Origin: Welwitschia mirabilis
Lineage: Eukaryota; Gnetophyta; Gnetopsida; Welwitschiales
Direction: 5' to 3'
Length of the DNA stretch: 62,138 nt
NCBI GenBank assembly: GCA_051453625.1
Contig: JBOZIK010000001.1
Location: 19,469,583 to 19,531,720 of the forward strand
Shown here: piece by piece, positions 46,102 to 59,499 of the stretch
Layout of the letters: the number at the start of each line of letters is the position of its first letter
Numbering within the stretch: position 1 is the first letter of the stretch
Notes under the pieces: generated by a model
Database searches by the model: none
What the model saw: the letters and a program-made list of their open reading frames with translations, nothing else
What the model was told of the DNA's origin: nothing
Position numbers and translations under genes: made by a program

Positions 46102-47214
46102 TATTAGGATTTTATTTTTTCCATTTGATGTCAAACTAATATGATATTTGTAGAATGAAAAGTGATTTACAGGTGCAAGAAACTACCAAATCAATATCCA
46201 AGAGATAGCAAAATTTGGACATGTTCTAATTAAAGTAACTTGAGTTTCTGTTCAAGGACTTAATGTAGGAGCCAATCAAACTTGGAAATATGCATTTTGG
46301 GCTATTTCATATGGGGTCGACAAAATTTTTAAGGGGTTGAATGGATATGAACATGTAGTTTTTAAGCTTTCCAATACGTACTATGTCTCATGGGGTCGAC
46401 CGAACTCATGTGGGGTCAATCAGACCTGGAGGAAAGCGGTCGACCGGATTTTAATGGGGTTGACCAAACCTATAACCTGAGAGTTAGTATACTTGAACTG
46501 AATGGAAAGGGATCAACCAGATGTTTCGAGGAGTCAACCAGATAGTGCAAAAGCAGAAATTTTAAAGTGGTTTTCTAACCATTGCTTCACCAAATATATC
46601 CATTACAAATGTCAAATTAGTGCCTATCTAGTTAAACGGTTATATTTTAGGGAAATCTATAAATAAGAGGCAATATTAAAAAACCCTAGAGCTTGAGATT
46701 GAATTGGATTTTTGGAAAGGAAGGTTTCACTCTTGATCTAAAGGGCTTATCTGTGTATTATCATTCTTATCTCACTTAGCACTTATCTTTGTATCAGATC
46801 TGAGTATTAAGGCTCTATTACTAGTTCTTTTACTTGAGTGATCTAGAGCATTAAGGCTTCATTCTATCACTCACCATTATGCATTTCTAAAGGTTGAAAC
46901 TTAGCCTGTAAAAGCTTATTTGAAGAGGTTGAAACTTAGCCTGCAAAAGTCTGCTTTGTAAGGGTTACAAGTAAACCTGGAAAAACCTATGAAGTAACAG
47001 AGATCCGAGATCAAGCTTGGAAGAAGCTAATCGTCAAGAGTGGAATAGGATATATCTTGAACCACTATAAATCTTGTCTTATGATTTTATTTTGGTTCTT
47101 CTTTTTATTTTGTTTTGTTATATCTTTTTATGCATAATTCCTTTTGATAGCAATAATTGTTTGAATATTTTAGAAGTCCTATTTACCCTCCACTCTAGGG
47201 TTCACAATCCTGCA
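46102..47214 (+). repeat. 5' LTR of the plus-strand copia
   Basis: 1113 bp, TATTAGG... to ...CCTGCA (TG changed to TA). TATA box TATAAATA at 46658-46665. Eight GGGGTCGACC-like motifs at 46313-46545 precede it. Confidence 0.92.
46313..46545 (+). promoter_or_regulatory. Array of eight GGGGTCGACC-like motifs in the LTR U3
   Basis: Motif starts at 46313, 46333, 46392, 46412, 46436, 46456, 46509 and 46530. The consensus GGGGTCGACCGGA contains the palindrome GGTCGACC. They come in four pairs about 20 bp apart. The array lies 110-345 bp upstream of the LTR TATA box and is repeated in the 3' LTR (about 49812-50045). Enhancer function is inferred. Confidence 0.6.
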
Positions 47215-47216
47215 AT

Positions 47217-47228
47217 TGGTATTAGAGC
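47217..47228 (+). other. Primer-binding site of the plus-strand copia
   Basis: TGGTATTAGAGC, one base from the initiator Met tRNA complement, two bases after the LTR. Confidence 0.88.
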
Positions 47229-47284
47229 TCTAGATTAAGTAAAAACTAAGATTTTAACCAATCTGTGACTTAATAGCCCTAGTC

Positions 47285-48399
47285 ATGGGTTTTCTTACAG
47301 AAGGTTTCTCTATTTCTAGACCTCCATTATTTAATGGAATAAACTATGGATACTGGAAGGCTAGAATGACGATTTTCTTAAGATTTCTTGATTTAGATTA
47401 TGAGAATATTTATTCACAGGTTATAGCCATCCTATCATAACTCCAAAGGATGTTAATGGCAATTTTTTTGGAGTATTGAAACCAAAAGATAAATGGACTA
47501 GATTAGATAAAGCTAATGCTACTATTGATGCTCGTACTTTGAATGTAATTTTTTGAGCTATGAATGAAAATGAGTTTAAGAGGATAGCAAGCTACTAAAC
47601 TGCTAAAGAAGCATGGGATATTCTTGCTGTTACTCATGAAGGAACATCCATTATCAAGAAAGTAAAGATGCAAATGCTACTTCCAAAATTTGAAGAGATT
47701 AAGATGGATGAGGAAGATACTCTTCAGGAATTCTTTATGGATCTAATGAACATTACAAACTCAATGGCAAGCCTTGGAAAAAAGATGAAGAAAGTCAAGA
47801 TAGTAAGGAAAATTTTAAGATCCCTTCCAAACAGATTTGAACCGAAGGTGACTGCGATTGAAAAAAGTAAAGATCTCAGCAAGATGCCACTGGAAGAACT
47901 ATAAGGTAACCTTCAAAATTATGAGTTAAATTTTTTTAAGAATAGAAAGAAGAGTTTTTCTTTTAAAAACATGTAGGAAGAAAGCTCACATGAAGAACCT
48001 GAAGAACATGGGATATTATCNNNNNNNNNNTCATGGCACATGTGAATCCTACTACTCAATCACCAAAATTCTTTGAGCATGATGATTTGGACACGAGTGA
48101 AGATGAAAAAGAGGAGGATGTTGAAGATACATGTATTAAACTATATCAAGAATGTGAAAGGCTTGCTACAAAAGTCAATGAACTGAAAAATATCATCAAG
48201 GAGTTAAGAAGGGAGAATGAATCCATGAATCAAAGAGACAAAGAGGTTCAAGAAGAGAATACAAGTCTCATGAAGAAGTTAAGCCAATATTCACAACTTT
48301 TAAGTAGATTTATAGAAGGATCAAAGAAGCTTAAGAAGATGCTTAGATTAGGACAACTTGCACATGAAAAAAGGGGTATTGGATTTGGAGGCAACAGTA
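47285..48399 (+). pseudogene. Copia gag with C-terminal coiled coil
   Basis: Starts at ATG 47285: MGFLTEGFSISRPPLFNGIN, YGYWKARMTIFLR, the canonical 'RPP-F-G-NY-YWK-RM' opening. A frameshift follows near 47415. At 47668-47904 an open stretch has FEEIKMDEEDTLQEFFMDLM, VRKILRSLPNRFEPKVTAIE, DLSKMPLEEL (UBN2 core). After a stop and a 10-N gap, 48033-48399 reads DDLDTSEDEKEED then a long Glu/Lys coiled coil, KVNELKNIIKELRRENES, and KRGIGFGGN, the 'KRGLGY' end typical of this gag type. The rest is lost in the gap at 48400. Confidence 0.9.
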
Positions 48400-48844
48400 N
48401 NNNNNNNNNNNNNNNNNNNNNNNNNNNNNNNNNNNNNNNNNNNNNNNNNNNNNNNNNNNNNNNNNNNNNNNNNNNNNNNNNNNNNNNNNNNNNNNNNNNN
48501 NNNNNNNNNNNNNNNNNNNNNNNNNNNNNNNNNNNNNNNNNNNNNNNNNNNNNNNNNNNNNNNNNNNNNNNNNNNNNNNNNNNNNNNNNNNNNNNNNNNN
48601 NNNNNNNNNNNNNNNNNNNNNNNNNNNNNNNNNNNNNNNNNNNNNNNNNNNNNNNNNNNNNNNNNNNNNNNNNNNNNNNNNNNNNNNNNNNNNNNNNNNN
48701 NNNNNNNNNNNNNNNNNNNNNNNNNNNNNNNNNNNNNNNNNNNNNNNNNNNNNNNNNNNNNNNNNNNNNNNNNNNNNNNNNNNNNNNNNNNNNNNNNNNN
48801 NNNNNNNNNNNNNNNNNNNNNNNNNNNNNNNNNNNNNNNNNNNN
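48400..48844. other. Assembly gap, 445 N
   Basis: Gap directly after the gag coiled coil; ORFs spanning it are artefacts. Confidence 0.99.
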
Positions 48845-49599
48845 ATCATTTTTATTTGTGGACTTTATGCATTTGAAAATTATCATCTTAATGACATACT
48901 TGCTTTACTTATAATGCAAATTAGTTATATATACTAGCACAATCTTTATCTCACTTTGCATCATTTGGCATATTTCATTTGATAGTATGAAATTATATGT
49001 GATTGTTTTGGAAAATATTAAAATAGTTATCTCAATTAAAAATGAACCAAAATATGTGTATCTTTGAAATTTATGATTGTATCTAATCACATATCAAATT
49101 ATTATTTGGTATCATTGTGTTTTTGCAATTTGTACATATTCAAAATTTGTCACATTTCCAAAGCACAAAAACATTATCTATTCAAAATGCTCTAAAGGTG
49201 TATTAAATTTTTGGATTATTACTTTTACATATAGTATCAAGATAGGGGGAGAAAATGTAGTGCTCTCAAAGTAGTTTTGTTGAACTATTTTGTCAAAAGG
49301 GGAGAAATGATTATTTATTTTATTCTATGCTTAAAATGCTTATATGCCTTGATGTAAGAGGGAGTTTTATTATAATATGCCTCAAACTTGTGTGGTGAAA
49401 GCTTAAATATGTTTAATTTTAAAATCACTTATTCTTTACCATTGATGTCAAAGGGGAAGAGAACATGGTGACTATATATTATTTATATGGCTTTGTGAAA
49501 GGGGCAGATTTTATTATGTTAATATGCCTTGTTAAGATGAAATTTTTATTTGGTCTAGAAATTACTTATTTATTTGCCATCAATGTAAAAAGGTGAGAT

Positions 49600-51189
49600 T
49601 ATTAGGATTTTATTTTTGCCATTTGATGTGAAACTAATATGATATTTGTAGAATGAAAAGTAATTTTACAAGTGCAAGAAAGTGCCAGATCAATATCCAA
49701 GAGATAACAAGATTTGGACATGTTCTGATTAAAGTAACTTGAGTTTCTATCTAAGGACTTAATGTAGGAGCTAATCAAACTTGAAAATATGCATTTTTGG
49801 TTATTTCATATGGGGTCGACTAGATTTTTGAGGGGTCGACCAAATATGAACATGTAGTGTTCAAGATTTCCAATATATACTATGTCCGATGGGATCGACC
49901 GGACTCATGTGGGGTCGACTGGACCAAGAGGAAAGCGGTCGACCAGATTCTGATGAGGTTGACTGGACCTATAACTTGAGAGTCAGTATACTTGAACCGA
50001 ATGGAAAGGGATCGACCAGATGTTTTAAGGAATCGACTGGATAATGTGGAAGCGAAAATTTTAAAGCAGTTTTCTAACCATTACTTCACCAAATATATCC
50101 ATTACAAATGTCAAATTCATGCCTATCTAGTTAAACAATTATATTTTGGGAAAATCTATAAATAAAAGGCAACACTCAAAAAACCTAGAGCTTAAGATTG
50201 AATTGTATTTTTGAAAAGAAAGGTTGAACTCTTGATCTNNNNNNNNNNNNNNNNNNNNNNNNNNNNNNNNNNNNNNNNNNNNNNNNNNNNNNNNNNNNNN
50301 NNNNNNNNNNNNNNNNNNNNNNNNNNNNNNNNNNNNNNNNNNNNNNNNNNNNNNNNNNNNNNNNNNNNNNNNNNNNNNNNNNNNNNNNNNNNNNNNNNNN
50401 NNNNNNNNNNNNNNNNNNNNNNNNNNNNNNNNNNNNNNNNNNNNNNNNNNNNNNNNNNNNNNNNNNNNNNNNNNNNNNNNNNNNNNNNNNNNNNNNNNNN
50501 NNNNNNNNNNNNNNNNNNNNNNNNNNNNNNNNNNNNNNNNNNNNNNNNNNNNNNNNNNNNNNNNNNNNNNNNNNNNNNNNNNNNNNNNNNNNNNNNNNNN
50601 NNNNNNNNNNNNNNNNNNNNNNNNNNNNNNNNNNNNNNNNNNNNNNNNNNNNNNNNNNNNNNNNNNNNNNNNNNNNNNNNNNNNNNNNNNNNNNNNNNNN
50701 NNNNNNNNNNNNNNNNNNNNNNNNNNNNNNNNNNNNNNNNNNNNNNNNNNNNNNNNNNNNNNNNNNNNNNNNNNNNNNNNNNNNNNNNNNNNNNNNNNNN
50801 NNNNNNNNNNNNNNNNNNNNNNNNNNNNNNNNNNNNNNNNNNNNNNNNNNNNNNNNNNNNNNNNNNNNNNNNNNNNNNNNNNNNNNNNNNNNNNNNNNNN
50901 NNNNNNNNNNNNNNNNNNNNNNNNNNNNNNNNNNNNNNNNNNNNNNNNNNNNNNNNNNNNNNNNNNNNNNNNNNNNNGAGATCAAGCTTGGAAGAAGCTG
51001 ATCATCGAGAGTGGAGTAGGGTGTATTCTGAACCACTATAAATCTTGTCTTGTACTTTTATTTTGATTTTGCTTTTTATTTTTCTTTGTTATATCTTTTT
51101 ATGCATAATTCCTTTTGATAGCAATAATTGTTTGAATATTTTAGAAGTTCTATTTACCCCCCCTCTTCTTTAGGGTTCACGATCCTGTA
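49600..51189 (+). repeat. 3' LTR of the plus-strand copia
   Basis: Matches 46102-47214 on both sides of a 739-N gap (50239-50977). Ends TGTA (CA changed to TA). Keeps the motif array with more intact CG sites than the 5' LTR. Confidence 0.92.
50239..50977. other. Assembly gap, 739 N, inside the 3' LTR
   Basis: The matching part of the 5' LTR, between CTTGATCT (about 46733) and GAGATCAAGCTTGG (about 47009), is only some 270 bp. Confidence 0.95.
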
Positions 51190-51194
51190 TACCC

Positions 51195-54100
51195 CATTTC
51201 ATTTACATACTATTCATTCTATTCAATAGACAAATAAAATCAATGTCTAATATGTTTACTAAAATCTATTAGAGGCATCTCTATAATTTCTCATGAAGTA
51301 TCACATTTTTATATCACCTTACAATCACATTTATCTATGATTATAAGAATGAAAGATGTCAAAATTTCTTATATTTGATGGTCTCAAATTGATGAGTTTA
51401 CTTTAAATTATAGTGATGAAAGATTATTCTCTCTAGATTTGCTTTGTTCATCTATTCAGAATTAACTACTATGATGGGTTTACTACATCATATATTTTAA
51501 TTTTACTTCCCTTATAAGCTAATACCAATGTCTATCCAAAAGTAGGCTAATATTTTTAATGACCACTTATGTTAACCCATCTACATACCATCCCATAGTT
51601 GAGTAAAAAAGATGACAAGAAAGACCTATATGTCCTTTCTTGTTATTAGTTATACTACTTGAAGTGATTTTGCTAACCTTATATACTTCAAAACCATTAG
51701 ATTTTATCCTTATAAGTTTTCAGATTTTTTAAATACTAGTTGCTTTTAAGTAGTGTGAGATCTAAATTATTTGTATTGCACACTTCCACATTTTCACAAA
51801 TTACATAGCCACAAGTGAAAAATCATAGTTATTAATATATAACTACTAATACCTCTGTTATCTCACCTAGAAAAATGTCCATTTGTGATGGTTAAAGATA
51901 TCTTTTTAATCCTATAAAATAAAAAAAATTTAAATAATTAACTCAAAACTCTATAGAAAGTAACAAATCTACTATTTCTCTAGTCTCGACATGATTATGT
52001 TTTGGGGTTTTTTAAGTCTTGGGGGAACTTATATTTTTCTTTTACCCTAAAAGCTCTTTTAATTAGCATATGACTAAGTTAGGTACACCAAAAATCCTTT
52101 GATACCTAATTACTAAAAAGTCAAAAGAAAAGAGAAACATTAAAAGAACTAAAAATATCTATTAAGAAAATAAAAAATATGCTTTATATGATAAGTTTAA
52201 TTTAAAATGAAATAATAAAGTAAGATTACAAGATGATTTAAAATATCTTAAAGATGTCCATCATAAGTGGAAAATTTCACACACACACATACACACACCT
52301 CCCACAACTCACATACCACTCCTAGTTGGGTGCATTAATTCTTATGTTAATGCATTATGTTAATGAAGAACATTAACACATCTATGCTAACAGTTTATTT
52401 TTGTGACAAGTTATATTAATTTGAACTCGACTCTTATGCATGTTTATGATGCAATCTTACATTATTACAATGGACCCAAAGGTCTTATAACCCCCTTGTA
52501 ATCTTGAAATATCTAATTAAACATTGTAGAGATGTAGATTCATATATACAAATATGAACATAAATATATACAAACAACATTGTTGAGCAAATGAGAGTTC
52601 TTAGAGAAAATCCTTAACATATAAATCAAATGGATTAGGCTCCAAATAGTCGATCATACGCCAAAAAATCCTAATTCGTAAATTTATCTAATATTTAAAC
52701 TATTTTCACTTAAGTTCTTCAAAAGAATTCATTATGTTTAATCTACTTTAAATTTAAAAAATACTTCACTTTAATTATCTCATTTTGAATAATGTCTTAT
52801 ATAATGTTGACAAGCCTACTTAATAATATAAAAACAGTAAAAAGATGGTAAAATCGATGCTAAAATTACCATAGAATATACTTAACCATCAATTTATTAA
52901 AAGGCCTTTCTCAAGCTTTCAAACTAAAACCAAAAAAAAAAAAATGATTTATTGATTAGAACTCATTTCTTGTTAAGAACAACCATTCTTGGCAAATCAA
53001 GTATTTTGACATTATTTATTTATAATCTTTAGAACAAGTGGGGGAAAACATAAATCATGAGGGAGAAATTCTAATTCTTACACTACTTATTTCTAAATAA
53101 TGTTCTATCTCATTATTAAAATTAGCTAAATTAATATTAAGAGAAAATAAGTAGTTAACATGTAAGTTTTCCAATCACATTCATAGAAACAATAAGATAA
53201 TTCTCTTTTCAGAGTAAATAATCTTGCATTAATACTAATTAAGAAAATGTTTAACATGCAATATTTTCATTTTTAGGTGTAGACCAGCATAATAGGAATG
53301 GACTCACTTTGTGGCTTCTTTTTTAAGTAATATTCCCTCTTATTGATCTTTTCAAGATGTTACATATGAGTTCTAAAAATATCCCTTTACAGATAAAGTG
53401 CTTTTATTAATATTAAAAAAGATAGAATAGTCTTTTACTTTTTTGATAGTCCTTTATTTTTTTGATTGCCACATTTCTAGTTTCTATCCATTTTCTTACA
53501 TCTATAATGTTGAGTAATCATTAACATACCAGTTGTCGACCTTGCAACTTACTCCCTCTTCTAAAAAAAAAGAAATAAAAAATAACATAAAACTATGTAG
53601 TTTTAATCAATATACCATCAATTAACATTATCATTATGTAAAGAAAAAAACTAATTACATATAAAACTTTAGTTCATCGGTTCCCCCTATCTGATATTTT
53701 GTTAATCCTCAAATAAAATATATATACAAGATCAAAATCTCATGATCAAATATCATCTAGTCATTACTTAATCTTTGTAGTGTTCTTTTAGCTAAGAATG
53801 ACTTCTCCTCTATTTTAGATTTCAGTGATGGTTTCATTTCCTTCAATTGTTTCATTTCCTTTATCTTTCTCATGATTAGGGTTAGATCATTTAAATTCAA
53901 ATCCTATTAATTAGATTTAATAATCTCTTATGACTGATCCTTAGAATTCTCACTTTTTCATGATGTTAGAGGCTTCTTTGATTAGATAAGTTTATAAGGA
54001 GAAGGTTTGTTAGCTTTAGTAGTGCTAGAGCAGCTCCCGAATATAACTATTCATATACCTTCATCCCCTTTCATGTGAGAAGAGATGTCTATGAAGGTAT

Positions 54101-57100
54101 CCTTCAACATTTGCATTCATTTTAAAAGTTGATCTCATTGTCTTTTGAGCTTGTTAAATTCTTGTTCTAAGATTATAAAAAAGTAAAGATCACTCCTTGA
54201 ATCTTTACAAAGGTGAGAAAACTTGGTGATAGTATTTATAACGGTGATCTCTATATAGAGATATAGGAATTAAAATTCTCTAATTCTTTCAAGGCCTAGG
54301 TGAGAATTCAAAATTGTAAAGTTTCTAGAGGTAAAAATTTAAAATCCTTGACACGTTTAAATCCTTATTTCCAAAATTAATCCTCTTTTCAACCCTTACT
54401 GTTAACAATTTATTTTCATAAAGATGCTTGTCATTTTCCTTTTTAAGGTAGTGAATAAAATCTAATTGGCTTTGGGAATCAAGGCTTTCTTAATTAAATT
54501 TTAAATATCCTAACTAAATTTAATGATATTTATTTCTTCGTCATTCTCTCAAGTAGGTTACTACCATAATTTATCAAAAACTTTAAGGAATTTATTTTGA
54601 AAATTAGTAATTAATTTTTGACTTAAACTAATAAGTAATCAAATATTTTACTAAGGAGAAGGGAGGTGACAATTTTTAATTCTATCTTCAGAAGAGTAAT
54701 TTCCCTCTCTTACACTTACAATATTTTCTTACTTTATTTGATTTTGATTTGAGTCTTTAATCCAACTATTTTTATATTTATTATTATATTTTTGAATTGT
54801 CATATATTTTTCATGCATTCTCTTCAATCCATGAAAATATTGTTTGTTCTTTATTAAGAGGAAGGGATACATTGTTATGCATAAAAGTAACAAATTTTAG
54901 CTACTTCCTAATGTACTTGGTATTGTATTGCCTTGAAATAGTTAAGCTTTTCATCATTTCAATTAGAAAATCTTCTTATTAGGGCAGGAAAATTTTAACT
55001 TCTCCCTTTCTTTTTAAAGCTTCAATTGTAATTGAGCAATTCTGCGTAAAGCATTATAAAGAAAAGATATACTAAAACTAGATATTCCAATTTGGGAATG
55101 TAACCTGTTCTTAATTTGAGATTCTATTTCCTAATGTTATCTAATTTTAATTATAGAATAATTAATTTATCCTTACAAAATTCATTTTCTAATTTTAGAT
55201 ATTCAACTTTTTCTTTAAGCATGAGGTTTTATTCCTAGATTTTTAATGTGTCCACTAAATATGTCGATAAATTATTTATAGTAGCACTTAAATAATCAAA
55301 TCTATTGTCCTTCATTATTTTGGAAAATGTCCTCTTTTTGGCCTCAAACATAGATTTCTATACCATAAACATATCTTATGTTTCTCTTGATGTTATAACA
55401 AGGACTTGTGATTGATGTTGGGTATGCTATTAAGAGGTAGTAGAGGGTTTGCTAAATTTATAAGAGGTATAAGATCCAAATAAAGTTTTTACTCCAAAAA
55501 CAAAGGTAGAGATAAATCTATACTATTTTTATTCCAGGGAAAATACTGAGGCATATTATTAATTAACAAAATTTTACTACATATAGATGGAAACCCAAGA
55601 CTAATTTTCATTAATTTAGTTATGATTCTAATTCTAAAAATATATTTGCACATATATTGAAAAACAACATGTCCAATATTAATCTTTTAACTTGAGGAAT
55701 CTCTGATTGCACTGATTAAATATACTCTATAATACTCATCCATTTCTATTTATTAATAATCCATAATAAATTAGATGCATAATCCTCAACATAATAAAGG
55801 CTTATAGATTCTTTGTTTCATTAATGTTTACTTGACATTATTAATTTGTGCTTCTATGAAAATGTTTTAAATAAAGGCTTATTTCATCTTTTCAGTTTAT
55901 TTCAAAAAGAGTTATGCCTATAGATGATAATTCTAAATCACCCTAATGTTGTCTACTGAGATTTTTAAACCTATATTATTAACAAATATGTGTAAGATAG
56001 AGTGTTCTTTAGATAAAGAGAATTTTTTGTAAAACTCATGAACATATTCGTTACTAAATTTTCCATAAATGCTGGTAATTTCCATCATTGTAATTCAATT
56101 AACCTCTACTTTAATCTTGAAAAACCTACATCTTTACAAAGTTTAAAAATTTACTACAAAAATAATTTTAACTTTTGCATAATATTAATAAAGAGTTAGC
56201 TTAAGAATTTAAAAATATGTTCTTATATGAAAATTCATACATGAAAGAAATCTCAAATACTAAATGCTATTTTTTTAAAGAAAATTTTTATGCTATAAAA
56301 TATAATACTTTACATTTCTACCCTCTTATAAGAGTTGCACACTATAGAATGCTAAAAAGTGGAGAAAAATAAAAAATTTCATACCTAGAAATGTTGCAAG
56401 AGAGGAAGTCCTCCATGGTGAGAAAATAGGTTGAAAGCATAGTATAAAAACAAAAAAAAGTTTAAGATTAAGAAAATGATAAAATTATATAGGTATGATG
56501 GAGATCTATCAAATGAATGTGGAGAGAAAATTTATTATTTTTTATGTTTCTTGCTTAGTTGTCAAGAGTATCTTAAAAGCGATCTTCACATGGTCAATGG
56601 CTACTCAAAGAATGTAGTTAAGTTCATAACTTGATAGCATTAATGGAAGAAATGCAATGTAAAAACTAACTTCTTCTACTCTTTTTGGAAGTTTTAAAGG
56701 GAAAAAGACACTTCTGAAAGGGTATTTAATAAGCATCATATGATGCATCATCACCAAACACGGATTAGGCTAAAATGAATTTTAAAGGGCCTTTGAAGAT
56801 ATGTGACAGGGTCATATTCTAGGAGGAAAAAATCAAAGGGTTCTTTGACATTAGGTGACATGGTAGGCTAAATTAGATTCTGATAACTAATAACAAATAA
56901 TATTGATAACTCTTATGATTATTAAAAGAGTAATTAATTTTCTTTAATAACATATACCTATGTGATGCTTTATCCTTATTTATGTGTTTTTTCCCCCTTC
57001 TCGTTGCCTCCCTCATATTGAAAACTCCATTGAAAGTGCTTAAACTTATTGATGCAATGTCAAAAGGTGATGGGATAAAGAGAAAATGAAGTATTCATTA

Positions 57101-58300
57101 AATGTTAACCATAGTAAAGTAACTAATATCTAGCATTTTTAAACACTTTGCAATGGGTTGTGGATATTATTTGATGACCCTTGATCTATCTTTTATATGA
57201 TAATATTTTTATTTTCTTATGCATGATTTATAATTATGGAATTAGAGAAATGTTCAAGATTGTAGAGACAGATCAAAGATTAAGTTTTATAAAATAAATA
57301 TAATAGAGTATTTTTATAAATTAGAGTTTATATTTCATTAGTTAGCACATGTTAAACACATTTTTTTCATTGTAAAGTCCTACTTATAAGACTTAATTCT
57401 GGGTTGTACTATTAATAATATTCCTCCTAAAAATTCTTAGCATGGCTCAAGTATGTTTCTTTACTAATTAGCTTAGTTTTTATGCTTGCTAAATGAAAAA
57501 GATTTTATATAACAATTCTATCGAAAATCAATCTACATCTTAAGTAGTAAATTTCCTTTCTAAGCTAAAACTCCATTATGGATTTCTTTTACTATAATGC
57601 TGGACTATACATTATGAAGGAATAAGATCTAGTACACAATTTAAGGATTTCTTGCTAAATAAATTTCTTCAAAGGTTAGTTAAGTATGTTAACATATCAA
57701 GAGGAAAAATTCCAATAAAAGAGTTAAAGAAGTTCTTTAATGGATACTTTCTTCTAAGGGCTACTTGAGAAGCATTTTCTATGAAATAAACCTGTTTCGC
57801 CTAGTAGTGCCTTGGGTCGTGGATGACTTAAAAGGAAAGAGAATTAATATTTTTAACTAAAAAAGTTTTTGTAGATGGGTTTATATTTTATAATGCCATA
57901 GCTTTTGTAATTTTTAAGTAGATTCAATTAATATCTATGTGTACTAGCATAAATTCATATTTTATAGGGAAAATAACTTGAAAGTTATAAAGGCCTTCAT
58001 AACTAACTCCCAAATCTATTCCTTTGTCATTAATATTTTACTTCTTTCCCATCCTGTTCATTTAAACCTTAATATCTCATTCAAATTTCGTTTTAAATGC
58101 ATGTACTTCCTTTCTAACTAAAGAAAGACTTTTTGATCAAATGATTTTTTTTATTTTAAATTACAATTAAAGAAAGACTTCACAGGGTGTAAGATTATTT
58201 TAGAAATTAAATTTTACTATTATTAAAGGACTTTATATTCCTAAATTTCAAATTAGGCCCTGAACTGGTAGAAATTTCTAGGAAGCACATAGAATTAATC
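51195..58300. other. Decayed repeat-like sequence, no gene recognised
   Basis: About 7 kb of very AT-rich DNA with no convincing ORF. A minus-strand TTGGTATTAGC at 51519-51529 looks like a primer-binding site, with an LTR-like sequence starting TGTCTATCC at 51530, but no mate was found. A CA/ACACAC patch lies at 52277-52300. On the minus strand around 54060-54170 and 55100-55230 there are Lys/Glu/Leu-rich coiled stretches (LEQEFNKLKRQ; KEKVEYLKLENEF) that could be gag tails. I see nothing that can be named. Confidence 0.5.
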
Positions 58301-58559
58301 ATTAAAGTAGCTTAATGAATTTAGTATTTCTTCAATAATTTATACATCAAAGATATTTGAAAATAGGAAGGGAAGAAAAAGGTGGTTAAGAAAAGAGGAA
58401 TGAGTAGAAAAATAGGGTGTACAAGGAATAGTGTATATAAGATATACATTACATTTATAAGGGAAAAGTATATTGTTTGAAAAAAAAAAATCCTTGCAAA
58501 TTGCTCCTTGATGTCAAACCTAAGTATTAGATTGATAGTACATAAGTATAAATATTCAA

Positions 58560-58960
58560 TAGAAGCACCAAAATTGTATAGCATCGATGACCACCAAGTA
58601 TTGATGATGGTATAACGAAACTAATGACAACGTACTAAAATTAATGAAAGCACTGAAACATGTTACAACATGATAAAATATACATAATGGTGTACCAAAA
58701 TACTTATGATGAATGTACAATGTTACTGAAGCAAACCAATGACGGAGGTAAACTCCTAAAACTTCATTATGATAAAAGTATCAAAATCACTACAAGTATT
58801 AAAACAAATCCATGACAATGGTACAAAAACTATCAAAACATTAAGAAATAAGCTAAGAAACTTTTATTTAAAGAACGCATGAAAAAGTATTCCATACCAC
58901 TTATCATATCATCACCTTTATATAGGATTGCTTTGAATAAATTTCTTAGTTAGTACAAGC
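58560..58960. repeat. Degenerate repeat zone, possible LTR end
   Basis: Words of the type GTACYRAAACTAATGACAATG recur at irregular spacing between about 58600 and 58830. The zone is followed by TTAGTACAAGCCCCTAACTTAG (58954 on), which resembles the LTR/polypurine junction of the Athila-like element at 38931-38946. A second, minus-strand gypsy LTR ending near 58959 is possible. Confidence 0.35.
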
Positions 58961-59499
58961 CCCTAACTTAGATTGAAAAGCTTGTCCTCCATTCCATGAA
59001 GCAAATTGAGGTGGGATTTTGAAATTTTAAGCCTAAAATTACAAAACATTTTTATTATTATCATATTAATGTACCAATTAAAAAAACATCATGCTAAATG
59101 ATATCACATTTCCACCTTTATGACTTGAAGTAAACCTATTTGGTTTGAACTTGTAGGGATTTTTTATTAAAGAAATTACCAAAAGCAAAGAAATGTTAAA
59201 ATGGATGATCTTAATTCAACTAACGCCTATCTTCTTTTGAACACCCCTCTTCTTCATTACTTCTCTAGATAATTTCACATGGCTCTGTAACAAATGTGTT
59301 TGCCTTCATAACAAATAAAGTAGCATCATCGTATAATCCTAATAAATGCAAACACTCCAGCAAATGAGACTCCTGCTCAAATACATTTTCTTAAATACTC
59401 GACCCATAAAATTTAAACATTTGTAGAAATAGTAGAAGTATAGTAGAGTTAGATACATTTAAATGGCTCTCAAAGAGGAATGAACAGTTTGACAGAGTG

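Larger units (their letters stand above)
46102..51189 (+). mobile_element. Copia LTR element, gag visible, TSD TACCC
   Basis: Plus strand. 5' LTR 46102-47214, 3' LTR 49600-51189, flanked by identical TACCC at 46097-46101 and 51190-51194. Primer-binding site 47217-47228 reads TGGTATTAGAGC. The interior (about 2.4 kb) has gag, a 445-N gap and an AT-rich tail ending in a purine tract AAAAAGGTGAGAT (49587-49599). No protease, integrase, RT or RNase H is visible; part could hide in the gap only if its true size is much larger than shown. It sits inside minus-strand copia-like sequence, so it is one of the younger insertions. Confidence 0.9.

Noticed and set aside
51530-55300. Endogenous pararetrovirus-like or gag-like coiled-coil segments on the minus strand
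   Set aside because: Only short Lys/Glu/Leu-rich pieces with many stops; no RT, protease or movement-protein motif could be found.
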